A stretch of DNA of 64,000 nt. It comes from Cymodocea nodosa. Taxonomy: Eukaryota; Streptophyta; Magnoliopsida; Alismatales; Cymodoceaceae. The DNA lies in NCBI GenBank assembly GCA_036874045.1, contig JAZBRI010000008.1:6339001-6403000 (forward strand), given 5' to 3'. Below the pieces are notes generated by a model. It was not told where the DNA came from and did no database searches. It saw only the letters and a list, made by a program, of their open reading frames with translations. The position numbers were made by a program, and so were the translations under genes. Position 1 is the first letter of the stretch. Each line of letters opens with the position of its first letter. Positions 10,203 through 20,687 of this stretch are shown piece after piece.

Positions 10203-12443
10203 TTAATCTTTTTTGCTAAGTTCATCTACTTCCTTCTAGAGTCTTTCTACTTGTTGCTTTAATTGGTTAATCCTTTCTACAGCTCTTGTAACTCCTCCAA
10301 AAGGTTCAGTAATCTCTACAGTAGCATAATTTCTGTACTCTTTCACTGAAATGGTTCTAGATCTTATCCTTTTGGATGAGCATTTCGTGAAATCGATACA
10401 GTCTACCATCAGTAGTGGAATCAGATCTCCATAAAATAATTTCTTCTTCATTGTTCTCAACTTGGAGATGAAAACTGTAGACCAATTTATCTGAATTCTG
10501 TTCACAACTACATATGTGGCCCATTTGACAAATTGACTTAGTTCTATATCATGACCTTGTCGTTGGTAGACATTCTTAATCAAAATGTTAGCTATCATGT
10601 GTGCTTTACCATTTAATTGCTTTAGTCTATTTAATAATGGCACACCAAGATTGATAGCTAAACAATCCTTTATGGTCTTTTCTGTCCACTCGATTACAGT
10701 TGTGCTTTCCAGAATTTCTAGTCTTTCATTCTTCAATCCTAGAATGTTGTGGAAAAGCTCTAGTGTTATTTGTACATTAGCTTCCTCCACATTAGAAATT
10801 AATCCTCCTTCTCCTTCTCTTAAGTTTGCATAAAAGCAGAGCACTAGATTCTCATATACTGCATGCCCTCTTTCTTGAGAAATAAACTGTAGTAGACCTT
10901 GAAACTCAAATAAATATTTGATTTCTTGCATTCCATTCTAATTTACTAGTCTACTATAAATGATATCACAACCTCTTATCTCTTGGTATTTATTATAAGC
11001 TTCCTGACTCCAAAAGTGTACTTCATTTAAAACTGTTGTTTCAAACAGGTTAAGAATGTGAATTTGATGCTCCAAAGGGGTTTGTTCTTGAACTTCTTCT
11101 TCCATAAGTTGAACTTGAACTTGCTGAAAATGCTCTACAGATTCCTGTATTTTTGCTTTTGCTTTTGTCTGTGGTGGTGAGTTGGTAGAACTCTCCATTC
11201 TGTCTTGAATATTGTCCAAAATTTGTTGAATAGTTCTTTGCTCTTCAGTGGAATCTGTCGTGTCATCTCTTTTCATATGTAATTGTTTAGCTTCGTGGTC
11301 ATTTTCTTCTTCCTCTTGACTACCAATCTGTAATGTCACTGTTCTTTCTGATTCTATGGCAGATTGGGATGGAGTTACGGGCAAATCAGCTTCTACCCTA
11401 ATTTCTATTTCTTTTGCTTGTACAAGCTGCAAACTAGTTTCAACCTGATTTTCTTCTTCCTTTTGCTCTTGTTGCTACTACTCCTGCTCCTCTTCAGAAT
11501 CAGATAGCAAGTTTACAAAAATCGGCTCTATAGGCCCTACTGATCTTGGTATTTCAGATTTAATCTCCTCTTGATATGCAGACACTATCTCTTTTCCTTT
11601 CCCTCTTCTGATTAATTGTGCTTGGTCTTCCTCTTCTTCTTTTGAGATTAAATCTACAAAAATGGGCTCTACAGGCCTTTGAGTCACAAGTACTAGCTCT
11701 TCTTGTTTAACTTTTTCTATAATTTCTAGTCTCGAAGGACTAGCTTCAGCTCCTCTTGCAGTAAGTCTGGTACTAGCTTCTTGATGCTGTTCCACTTTGA
11801 TTTTATATTGGGCTTTCAACTTTTCTACAACCCTCTTTTTGCACTGTGCATCAAACACTAGATGTGCTATAGCTACTGCCAATTCTTCTAGTTCTCCTTG
11901 GTCTTTTCCAATTTGAACCAGTTCTTGAAATTCTCTTCTTTCTTCCTTAGTAGAAGGCCCCAAAATTGCTACTTGTTCCAACGGCCTTGGTGGTGGAACT
12001 GAAGGTCCTGGCTGCTGTTCCTTAGGAACAGGTCTTTCAGCAGTTGGTTCCTCTTGTTCTTCAGTTCCCTCTTCTTCATTTTCTTTCCTTTGTTGCTCCC
12101 AAATTGCCCACTAAGCCCGTCTACCTATGCGTCTTTTGAACCAGAGGCGGGACTTATGTTGGATTAGTTCTAGGGCAACTTCGTTATTTGGCCTGATTCT
12201 TCTCTCTCTGCTTACAACAACTTCTATAGCAACTTTGATTCTAGTTTCCATTATTTGAGGTATTCGTATACCCAAATCTACTAACACTTTCCTCTAGTAG
12301 AAAAGGTCAGATTCTACCTTTTGTAGCTCTTTTTCCCTCGTCGTATTCCTAATTTTCTACTTTGTGTGATATTCCTCTAAATCTTTAAGAAATTCTAACA
12401 TGTCAACTGCATTTTCCCAAAACTCGGGTGTCATCTTCCTCAT
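10203..12443 (-). pseudogene. G1 accessory ORF3 (conserved 'plant transposon protein'-like)
   Basis: The reading frame runs from an ATG at 12443 (MRKMTPEFWENAVDML) to TAA at 10203, about 745 codons, interrupted by about seven in-frame stops, all TAG. Order: a charged helical N-terminus (LIQHKSRLWFKRRIGRR near residue 110), a long Glu/Gln-rich region with paired acidic repeats (EPIFVDLISKEEEED and EPIFVNLLSDSEEEQ), then a conserved C-terminal domain starting LFEFQGLLQFISQERGH with FYANLREGEG, LGLKNERLEIL, LNGKAHMIANIL, RIQINW and KKLFYGDLIP, ending in a short coiled coil (INQLKQQVERL). Homologous ORFs are at 28407, 34298, 38016, 44189 and 61334, in both copia and gypsy elements. The domain resembles what plant annotations call a 'putative plant transposon protein' domain. 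No catalytic motif is evident. Position after integrase matches envelope-like ORFs of Athila, but I see no signal peptide or membrane segment. Confidence 0.8.
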
Positions 12444-13172
12444 CGTGGAGTTACACAATGGAATAGAATCGCTTTGATATCTACTGTTCTAAGTTCTAAA
12501 TGATTTTGTGGATAATGCCCCCAAACCCTAAGTTTAGTATAAATAAGCCCTAAGTTTAGGCAGGTAATCGGGTCACTTCTCACGCAAAACTCTCGCTCTC
12601 TCATCTATGGAATTATAGTTAACTCCACGGACTTAGTCCATGGACTTAACTACAATACTTCATTGAGTTAGAGTTAACTCAACGGGGTAAGCTCATTAAC
12701 TTTTCCTAGACTCAACGAAGTAAATTCGTTGAGTTAAGTATAACTCAACGGACTTCCCGTAAAGTTATATCTAATAAAAAATGCATATAATAATAATTTT
12801 TATTTTGGTCAAGACCGAAGAATTTCCAGTCTAGTCAATCTTACTTTTTTAACACTTTAAATTTTTTTGGTCAAGCCGTTATATTCCTTGGTTGAACCTA
12901 AATTACATATTTTTTATTTTTATTTTTATTTTTTCTCTATCGATTGAACTGATACTATACTTCGGTAGCATTGACATTAAACTAAATATAATATAAATAT
13001 ATCTTTTTATGTATTTGTGTTTCGATCAGATCGATGGATCCTGTCGGTTGAACCGCAATAATTTTTTTCTTTTTAAAATACGTTTCGGTAAAACCGATAA
13101 TTCCTTTCGGTTTAACCGTGATTATATTTTAAATAAGGTTTTTTTTTTTTTTCATACTTAGAAAATTTCTTA
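12444..13172. repeat. spacer with two kinds of short palindromic motif arrays
   Basis: There is no gene between integrase and ORF3. At 12610-12755 there are facing TTGAGTTA/TAACTCAACGG motifs as in the LTRs. At 12800-13125 a different motif recurs: forms of GGTTNAACCG and TCGGT(A/T)(A/T)AACCG, for example near 13044-13054 and 13082-13121, some of them near-perfect palindromes. A T run lies at 13140-13152. Confidence 0.6.
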
Positions 13173-14204
13173 CTAAGTGACGCTCGAATAATCCTTTACT
13201 CTTATTTCTTCTATAATTCCAAATGAGCTTTTTGGTATTTTCAAAATAGGCCTAAGTCTTTGTCCATTTACTTTAAATATATTCTGATTTTTAGGATTTT
13301 CAATTTCAATAGCTCCATAGGGATAAATATTTCGAACTATGTAAGGTCCTGCCCATCTAGATCTTAATTTTCCTAGATGGTTATGAAGTCTAGTCATGTA
13401 AAGATATACTTCTTGTCTTATTTCAAAGGTTTTTGAAATAATCTTCCTGTCATGCCAAAACTTCATTTTCTCTTTTTCTCTTATAGTTTTTGAATAAGCT
13501 TCATTCCTAAATCCTTCTAATTCAATCAATTGTATTTTCCTATTTTCAGCAGCTTGATTTAAATTAGTGTTTAGAGTTTTTAATGCCCAATAAGCTTTAT
13601 GTTCAATTTCAGCTGGTAAATGACAACTTTTTCCACATACTAGCTTAAAAGGTGATATACCTAAGCTTGCTTTATAAGTAGTTCTATAAGCCCAAAGTGC
13701 ATCTATCAATCTATTAGCCCAATCTGTTCTAGTAGGATTTACTACTTTTTCTAAGATTAACTTAATTTGTTTGTTTGCACTTTCTACTTGTCCACTTGTT
13801 TGCAAATGATATGATGTTGCAATTTTGTGATTTACTCCATATCTCTTCATTAAGGTTTCAAAACTTCCATTATAGAAATGAGTTCCTCTATCACTGATAA
13901 TAGCTTTAGGTATTCCAAATCTGGCAATTATATTGGTTCTTATAAAATGTATTACCACTTTGTTGTCATTACTTTTTGTAGGAATAGCTTCTATCCATTT
14001 AGATACATAATCTACCCCTAACAATATATAATTAAATTGATTAGACATAGGAAATGGACCCATAAAATCTATTCCCTACACATCAAAGATTTCAACCTCA
14101 ACAATAGGATTAAGTGGCATCATATTCCTCTTTGATATTCTTCCTATTTGTTGACATTTTAAACAACTTAAGCGATATTTATGAGCATCTTTGAATAGTG
14201 TTGG
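13173..14204 (-). pseudogene. pol: gypsy G1 integrase
   Basis: It would join element cDNA to host DNA. The zinc-binding part begins in the neighbouring segment ([10 protein letters not shown]) and continues here as CLKCQQIGR. The catalytic triad is present: D in DFMGPF, D in IISDRGTHF and E in GQVESANKQIK. The C-terminus has FKVNGQRLRPI, a signature I associate with Athila/Tat integrases. Two in-frame TAG codons interrupt it, one at the start of the region and one before GIDFMGPF; otherwise the frame is open for 297 codons from 14063 to 13173 (EIRVKDYSSVT end). No chromodomain is visible, which agrees with a non-chromovirus. Confidence 0.9.
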
Positions 14205-15070
14205 CTAATAAAATCCACATTGCAGAATTTTAGTAGCAATTTTCCCTGAACCAAAATGCCCTCCACATGTTTGGTCATGGCAGAAAGACAATATGCTTTG
14301 ATATTCAATTTCTAGAACACACCTCCTTAAAACTAGATCAGGACATTTCTTAAATAAGTATGGGTCTTCCCAATAGTAATATTTTACTATTGAAAAGAAC
14401 AATTTCTTATCTTGTCTATTCCAATCTTTAGGTGTTAAACCAATAACTAAGTAATTAACTATGTTTGCATACCAAGGCATTGTGTTGATGATCATTAATT
14501 GTTCATCAAGAAAATTATCCTTAATTTCAATATTTGATTTTTCTATTTGTAATCTTGATAAATGATCTGCTACTACATTCTCACAACCTTTTTTATCTTT
14601 AATTTTTAGATCAAATTCTTGTAATAATAATATCCATCGGATCAATCAAGGTTTGGTCTCTTTCTTTGCTATTAGGTGTTTTAAAGCTGATTGATCCATG
14701 TATACTATCACTTGAGCTCCAATCAGATATGATCTAAACTTTTCTAAGGCAAACACAATAGCTAACAGCTCTTTTTCAATAGTTGTATAATTATCTTGAG
14801 CATCATTTAAGGTTTTGCTTGCATAACGAATCACTCTAAGAGATTTTTCTATCTTTTATCATAGCACTGCTCCTACAGCACTGCTCCTACATTTTTTAAT
14901 TTAGCAATTTGTTCCTCTTTTAAATCTGATGCAATAATGATTGGACATGTTCGTTTTTCTTCTAGAAATATATATGTTAATTCAGGAGGTAAAGGTTTTA
15001 ATTCTAATTGTTGCCCATTAGAAGCTAGAGCTCCTAATTGAACATCTTTATTTTCTAAATTAATTTCTTC
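14205..15070 (-). pseudogene. pol: gypsy G1 RT remnant fused to RNase H; RT core deleted
   Basis: From 15070 the translation gives the short region that normally leads into RT (LKPLPPELTYIFLEEK, PIIIASDLKEEQIAKLK). It then passes directly into RNase H sequence ([49 protein letters not shown]) and the linker to integrase. The fingers and palm of RT, including the YxDD site, are absent: about 1 kb is missing compared with the family. The join at 14863-14890 carries a 14-bp tandem duplication. Stops (TGA after KKETKP and others) add to the damage. This copy cannot make its own RT. Confidence 0.85.
14863..14890 (+). repeat. 14-bp direct duplication at the RT deletion junction
   Basis: AGCACTGCTCCTAC occurs twice in tandem exactly where the pre-RT segment meets RNase H. 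On the coding strand the sequence encodes the VGAVL motif that belongs just before RNase H. It looks like a scar of repair or template switching. Confidence 0.85.
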
Positions 15071-15840
15071 CTAATCTCCTTCTATATTTATGCTTTCACT
15101 TTCCTCTAAAGTTTCAGAATTGAGTTGCCTATTTAACTCTTCTTGAATCACATCATCTAGCATATCTCCTTCATCCTCTAAAAAATCTATGGTATGTAAG
15201 GACATTTCTAATTCCTCAAACTTTTCTAGTTTAAAAATATTTAATTGAGTATCCTCATTACCATATGCTAACTTCATTACTCCAGTTTTACAATTAATAA
15301 CAGCCCCTGATTTTGCTAAAAATGGTTTTCCCAAAATTAAAGATGTATCAATATTTTTATGCTTAATTTGTTGGGAATCCAAAATTACAATATCAATAGG
15401 ATATATTAAGTTTTTGATTTTAATTAAGACATCCTCTATTTTTCCTCTTGGGTATCTTATACTTCTATCAGCTAATTGAATAACAGTCCTAGTAGGGATT
15501 AAGCCTTCTAATCCTAAGGATGCAAATATATCACTTGGCATAACATTTATACCTGCACCTAAGTCTATTAAGGTTCTTTCTAGAATGGTATTTCCTATGG
15601 TGCATGATATAACAGGGATTCCAAGATCAGATAACTTTTTAGGAATTTGTGGCAAAAATAGGGAACTACTTTGCTCAGCTAAAAAGACTTTCCTTAAAAG
15701 TTTTCGTTCTCTTTTCTTAGGACACCAATCCTTAAGAAAATTATCACAAGGTGACATTTTCTGCAATAAATTTAACAAAGGAATGTTAACTTGTACTTTT
15801 TAAAAAATTTCTCTAATTTTTTCTTATTTTTCAGGAAATG
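15071..15840 (-). pseudogene. pol: gypsy G1 aspartic protease
   Basis: The active-site block reads LIDLGAGINVMP, the plant gypsy form of D-[ST]-G with D-L-G-A. It is followed by LGLEGLIPTRTVIQLADRS and LILGKPFLAKSGAVINCKTG, the second conserved half. Upstream is the Athila-type linker MSPCDNFLKDWCPKKRER. The open stretch runs from 15778 to 15071 (235 codons) and ends at a TAG between EGD and EEINLEN. In-frame TAA codons lie just upstream, in the linker from gag. It would release mature proteins from the polyprotein. Confidence 0.88.
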
Positions 15841-16221
15841 TTTGTTGTAATCTTTCAGGATAGGGTGCTAATAATTATGATTTAAAAGATTCTTTTTCTT
15901 TCATTTGATTTCTTTCATTTTTAGTCTCATTTGCAGATTCAGATTTTTCTTCATTGATTTCTATATTTTTAGATATTACATTTTTATTATCATTTTGGTT
16001 TTTGTTCTTATCCACCTTCATATTATTTTCGTTTTGAATTCTTGATGGTATATCAGTTCCAGATCTTAATGTTATACATACATCTTCTAGATTTTCGTTA
16101 CTTTCTTGATGTTCTTGTGTATCATTTTCGTGATTATGATCTTCAACTGTTTTTAATTTTAAATTGCACTCTTTAAATTCTCTTGCATTGGTATTTTGTT
16201 TTGTTTGTATGTCTTGCAAAT
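15841..16221 (-). pseudogene. gag: gypsy gag, C-terminal part
   Basis: Begins at the junction with LTR sequence near 16221 and reads LQDIQTKQNTNAREF, then a polar, charged region with EDVCITLRSGTDIPSR; the ITLRSG block is the usual end of Athila/Tat Gag. It runs on to KSFKS-stop and APYPERLQQTF, the linker to protease. The first codons of the longest frame here come from the LTR, so the apparent start at 16279 is an artefact of the fusion. The missing N-terminal half is at 8000-9225. Confidence 0.8.
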
Positions 16222-17538
16222 TAAAATGGGTGAAAGGTGAAATGTAAAAATCTCTATCGACGGTAAATATTTCCGTCACTACATGCTACGCGATTACACC
16301 ACTTAAAACTTAATCACTTACAATTTTGCCTCCTCTCCCTATAGAATCGCTAGTCCAGAATTGCAAGATGATCTCTTCTTTAGCATATTGGCATCAACCT
16401 GAAACTAAGGCTAGAAGCTTTACGATCTCCTGAGATATGAGTCGGTGCTTGGTGAAAATGGTTTCCCTTCCCGCAACGTGATCACTCCTCACAGTGGTTG
16501 TGAGGCATTGTGTTTGGCTCGGAATCGACCCGACATCATGAAAGTATCTTCATAGACCTCCGATGGTTGGTGATTATGGTAATGTTGGTGATGTTGGTGA
16601 ATTGTTGGTGATGGTGTGGATGCTTTAGTGAACTTCCGACGCTGCCTGCAGTTAGCGCGGTCCTCCACCTTTTCACACACTGCCACAAACCGCTAACCAC
16701 ACCTTCATTTTTTCTCCTCTTCTTTTATATTTCTTCAATAGTAACTGCTTCTGCTTTAGATGATCGGTTGGATTTCCTTCATTCAGATCAACGATGGTGA
16801 TTTCTTCTCCCTTCCATGAGTGAATTCCTACGTGATACGTGCAATCGTGGTTTCCCTTCGAATATCTTATTTCTGTAACCGCTATAGTGGCATATTAGAA
16901 AATAAATGGTCTGTGAAGTTACAAATAACTCAACAGACTTACTTCGTTTATTTAACTATAAAACACGTGCAATAAAGAAATAAGCTGCTAAGATAACGTG
17001 TTACCTTAGTGTGTATTCATGTAACTCAACGCGTACAGTTATGCTAACTTAGCGAGTTAAACATGTGCATCTCACGTGATATACTAAAGCATTTAAATTC
17101 AACACGTGCATAATTCTAACTTAACAAGTTCAAATATTTCAAACACTTACGAACCTAACTATCCGATGCCTAGATGCATTTCGGATAGTTAACAGATAAC
17201 TTACCGAAAATCCACTTAAGTCATGCATTATGGTTTCAACACGTGTACTTCAAGAAATAATAAAATATTCTTTAAAACATAACTCTCCGGTACATTAAAC
17301 ATAACTCTCCGAAATAACGGAAAATTCGGATACTTAAGAATTTCACAACCTACAATTTACTAACAGTTTAGAAATGTACTAGATTAAGATTAATTCCCTG
17401 AAATTATGTAGATTCTTTCATTAAAGCATATAATAGTGCAATTATAACATAATGGCTTAATTCTCATATGATAAGCTAAATATTATGCAATTAACCATCA
17501 TTTAACTGTTAATATTATACACTTTTTCATTCTAAACA
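16222..17538 (-). repeat. gypsy G1 5' LTR, truncated
   Basis: Starts TGTTTAGAATG at 17538 on the - strand and stays collinear with the 3' LTR (about 3010-4327) for 1.3 kb. It then breaks at 16222 and continues as gag. The last 700 bp of the LTR, the primer-binding site and the leader are missing. Contains the spaced palindromes and CACGTG cores seen in the other copies, for example TTTCGGATAGTTA at 17180 facing TAACTTACCGAAA. Confidence 0.85.
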
Positions 17539-17820
17539 AAATTCATCTAGTAGCTCATCCAATTCAAATAAAGATGTACTAGTAAATATGTGCTATACCG
17601 CACAAGAGATATGTTCCACTTTATCTCAATATGATTCTGATGTAGATAATGAAAATATAGATGTAAATATTCTTCTATCTACTGTAGGTAGTTTATATGT
17701 GAAATGCAAAAATTATAACAAGGAGATTAAACATTTAATTGCATGTTTAGAAGAGGCAAATGCTGAACTTGAAAATTTACATGTTTAAAATAGAAATTGC
17801 AAGAATGATAAATTGATAAG
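17539..17820 (+). pseudogene. gag: copia P gag, C-terminal piece
   Basis: The + strand is open with NSSSSSSNSNKDVLVNMCYTA-type sequence at 17541 onward, then DSDVDNENIDVN and a helical segment (NKEIKHLIACLEEANAEL). This is the serine-rich and coiled-coil tail that follows the KVTWDD block in plant copia Gag. It is the natural continuation of 1322-2299 and shows that G1 landed in that gene. One TAA/TAG interrupts after ENLHV. It is cut again at 17820 by another gypsy LTR start, in the opposite orientation to G1. Confidence 0.7.
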
Positions 17821-18267
17821 TGTTTAGAATGAAAAAGTGCATAATATTAATGGTTAAATAATCGTTAAATGCATAATAAATAGTTTATCATATGAGAATT
17901 AAGCCATTATATTATAATTACACGATTATATGCCTTAATCATAGAATGTGCATAATTTCAAGGAATTAGCATTAATTAAGTATATTTTTGATCTGTCGAT
18001 GAGTTATAGGTTTTTTAATTCCTGAAGTATCTAAAATGTCTGTTGTTTCGGAAAGTTTTATTTTATGTATCAAATAGTTTTGTTTTAAATGCTTAAAGAG
18101 TATTTTATTATTATTTCAAGAAGGACATGTGTTGTAACCTTAAAACATGAATTAAGTTATTTTTTGAAAAGTTAGATGGTAACTATCCGAAATGCATCTA
18201 AGAATTGGATAGTTATATTTGCAAGTATCTGAAATACCCTTTTACCATAAAAACTAGTGAGACACGT
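17821..18267 (+). repeat. partial gypsy LTR, + orientation
   Basis: Begins exactly TGTTTAGAATG and follows the first 420 bp of the gypsy LTR to about 18240, then degenerates into 28 bp of unassigned sequence. A second LTR start follows at 18268. It is more diverged than the neighbouring copies. Confidence 0.75.
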
Positions 18268-19809
18268 GTTTAGAATGAAAAAGTGCATAATATTAACAGC
18301 TAAATGATGGTTAATTGTAGAATATTTAGCTTATCATATGAGAATCAAGCCATTATGTTATAATTGCACTATTATATGCTTTAATGAAAGAATCTGCATA
18401 ATTTCAAGGAATTAGCGGTAATTAAGTACATTTCTAAACTATTGGTAAGTTGTAGGTTTTTAATTCTTAAGTATCCAAATTTTCTATTATTTCGGAGAGT
18501 TATATTGCATGTACCAGACAGTTATGTTTTGAATACTTAAAGAATATTTTATTATTTCCAGGAGTACACGTGTTGAAACCATAATGCATGACTTAAGTGA
18601 ATGTTTAGTAAGTTATCTATTAACTATTTGAAATGCATCTAAGCATCAGATAGTTAGGTGTGTAAGAATCCAAAATATCTGAACTCGTTAAGTTAGAATT
18701 ATGCACGTGTTAAATTTAAATGTTTTATTATGTCACGTGAACTACACATGTATAACTCGTTAAGTTAGCATAACTATACGCATTGAGTTACTTGAATATA
18801 CACTAAGGTAAAGCATTGTGTTAGTGTTATAAGCTTATAAGTTATTTCTTTATTGCACATGTTTTATAGTTAAATCAACGAAGTAAGTCCATTAAGTTAT
18901 CTGTAACTCAACGGATCATTTATTTTCTAATATGCCATTGTAGTAGTTGTAGAAACAGGAAATTCGAAGGAAAACTACGATTGCACGTATCACGTAGGAA
19001 TTCACTCGTGGAATGAAGAAGAAATCACCATCGTTGATATGAATGAAGAAATCCAACCGATCATCTAAGTAGAAGCAGTTACTACTGAAAGAAATATAAA
19101 AGAAGAGGAGAAAGATAAAGAAAAAGTGTGTGTGTGCAAAGGTGGAGAACCACACTAACCACAGGAAGAGTCGAAAGTTCCTTGAAGCTCCACACCACCA
19201 CTAAAATCACCAACCATCGGGGGTCTATGAGGATATTTTCCTAATGACGGGTTGATTTTGAGCCAAACTCGGTGACTAACAACCATTGTGAGGAGTGATC
19301 GCGTTGCGGGAAGGGAAGCCATTTTCACCAAGCATTGACTCATATTTCAAGAGATCGTAAAGCTTCTAGCATTGGTTTCGGGTTGATGCCAGTATGCTGA
19401 AGAGGAGATCATCTTATAATTCTTGATTCACGATTCTATAGGGAGAGGAGGCAAGATTGTAAGTGATTAAGTTTTTAGTGGTCTAATTACATCGTATGTA
19501 GTGACATAAGTTTTCACTATCGATAAAGATTTTTACGTTTCACCTTGCGTTCATCTTCAGGAACATATCAAAACAAAAATACCAAAAACAACAAATTATC
19601 TATGTTTACATTTAGTCTTAAAGTGTTGTATTGTTTATTTTGTATCGTGATTAATGTTGTCATTGTCTGTATTGTGAATGTTTTATGTTTGTTTGATTCA
19701 GAAAATAGAAAATAGGTTTACTGAAATTGATTCATTCCAAATACTTAAAGATTTTAATGGTTACTATATTGTTGTGAATATTTAAATCATAAACTTATTT
19801 ATACAGTAG
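18268..19809 (+). repeat. gypsy LTR S, + orientation
   Basis: Starts TGTTTAGAATG and covers nearly the whole LTR: palindrome-rich part 18360-18900, TATA-like box at 19095, GC-richer part 19160-19560, then the AT-rich end. Its last part faces the LTR of G2 in inverted orientation. No primer-binding site or internal region follows, so it is a solo or truncated LTR. Confidence 0.75.
19095..19102 (+). promoter_or_regulatory. TATA-like box in gypsy LTR S
   Basis: TATAAAAG is followed within about 10 bp by a purine-rich leader. Placement downstream of the palindrome array fits an LTR core promoter. The G1 copies have TATAAAAC or TATAAAAG at the corresponding place on the - strand. Confidence 0.4.
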
Positions 19810-20480
19810 TGTTAGAAAACTTGTTTAATTTTTTTTATGCTTATATAAATAATTACTTTTAGAAGTAAACAAACAACCTTTCACACAAATTAGATATTAA
19901 ATCCAATTTGTATTTTTAACTGCAAGTGCAGAGTGTATGTTGTATTTGTGTGCAAGTACAGGTCGATCCCATAGAGATTGAGTAAGAATTGTGTACTATT
20001 TCGATTTTTATATTGAAGTTTATATGTGTTCAGTTAAGCACTCCGTTGAGTTATAGTTAACACAACAGACTTAGGTTGTAGACTTAAGGTAAGTCCACGA
20101 GCCTACCCTTTCCAATTAAATACTACTATTTACAAAGGAATTCAGCCAACCATTGGCGGTTCCACAGAATGTAAATAACATTAATTAAGCTCTTTAATGT
20201 TAGTTAATATTAGATTTATCATTAAGCAACACTAACATTCAGATATTTCAAACATTGACCATTAAAATCTTTAAGTATTTGGAACGAATCAATTTCGGTA
20301 AATAATAAAACTATTTTCTATTTTCTGAATCAAACAAACATAAAACATTCACAATACGGACAATGATAACATTAATCACGATACAAAACAAACAATACAA
20401 CACTTTAATACTAAATGTAAACATAAATAATTTGTTGTTTTTGGTATTTTTGTTTTGATATGTTCCTGAAGATGAACGAA
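19560..20480. repeat. inverted repeat arms (LTR head to head)
   Basis: The sequence 19560-19760 (GAACATATCAAAACAAAAAT onward) is found again as reverse complement at 20260-20480, with about 500 bp between the arms. These are the ends of two gypsy LTRs in opposite orientation. With the copia A insertion removed, the arms would extend through 18268-20687 plus 32457-33511, about 1.5 kb or more. Confidence 0.8.
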
Positions 20481-20687
20481 GGTGAAATGTAAAAATCTCT
20501 ATCGACAATAAAAACTTTCGTCACTACATGTGACGCGATTACACCACTGAAAACTTAATCACTTACAATCTTCTCCCTATAGAATCGCGAATCAAGAATT
20601 GTAAGATGATCTCCTCTTCAACATACTGGCATCAACCCAAAACTAAGGCTATAAGTTTTACGATTTCCTGAGATATGAGTCAATGCT
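19810..20687 (-). repeat. gypsy G2 3' LTR, distal part
   Basis: The left end on the + strand is TGTTAGAAAACTTG, matching the G1 LTR end at 2300. It is collinear with 2300-3235 of G1. Interrupted at 20687 by copia A and resumed at 32452/32457. The original site corresponds to 3233 in G1. Confidence 0.8.

Larger units (their letters stand above)
2300..17538 (-). mobile_element. gypsy complex G1 (Athila/Tat type) inserted in copia P gag
   Basis: The outer ends are LTR ends of one family in the same orientation: an LTR finishing TTTTCTAGCA at the left and one starting TGTTTAGAATG at the right, both read on the - strand. P gag lies on both sides. Reading right to left the contents are a truncated 5' LTR, gag C-terminus, protease, RT remnant plus RNase H, integrase, ORF3, gag N-terminus, LTR fragment, F-box pseudogene, non-coding block, polypurine tract and 3' LTR. 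The two gag halves are out of order, so this is a rearranged mosaic and not a simple insertion. I could not identify a target duplication: the flanking pentamers AACAA and AAATT do not match. Confidence 0.7.

Noticed and set aside
10203..12443. TAG stops as possible programmed read-through codons
   Set aside because: They occur at different places in each copy, beside frameshifts and deletions, which fits decay better than recoding.
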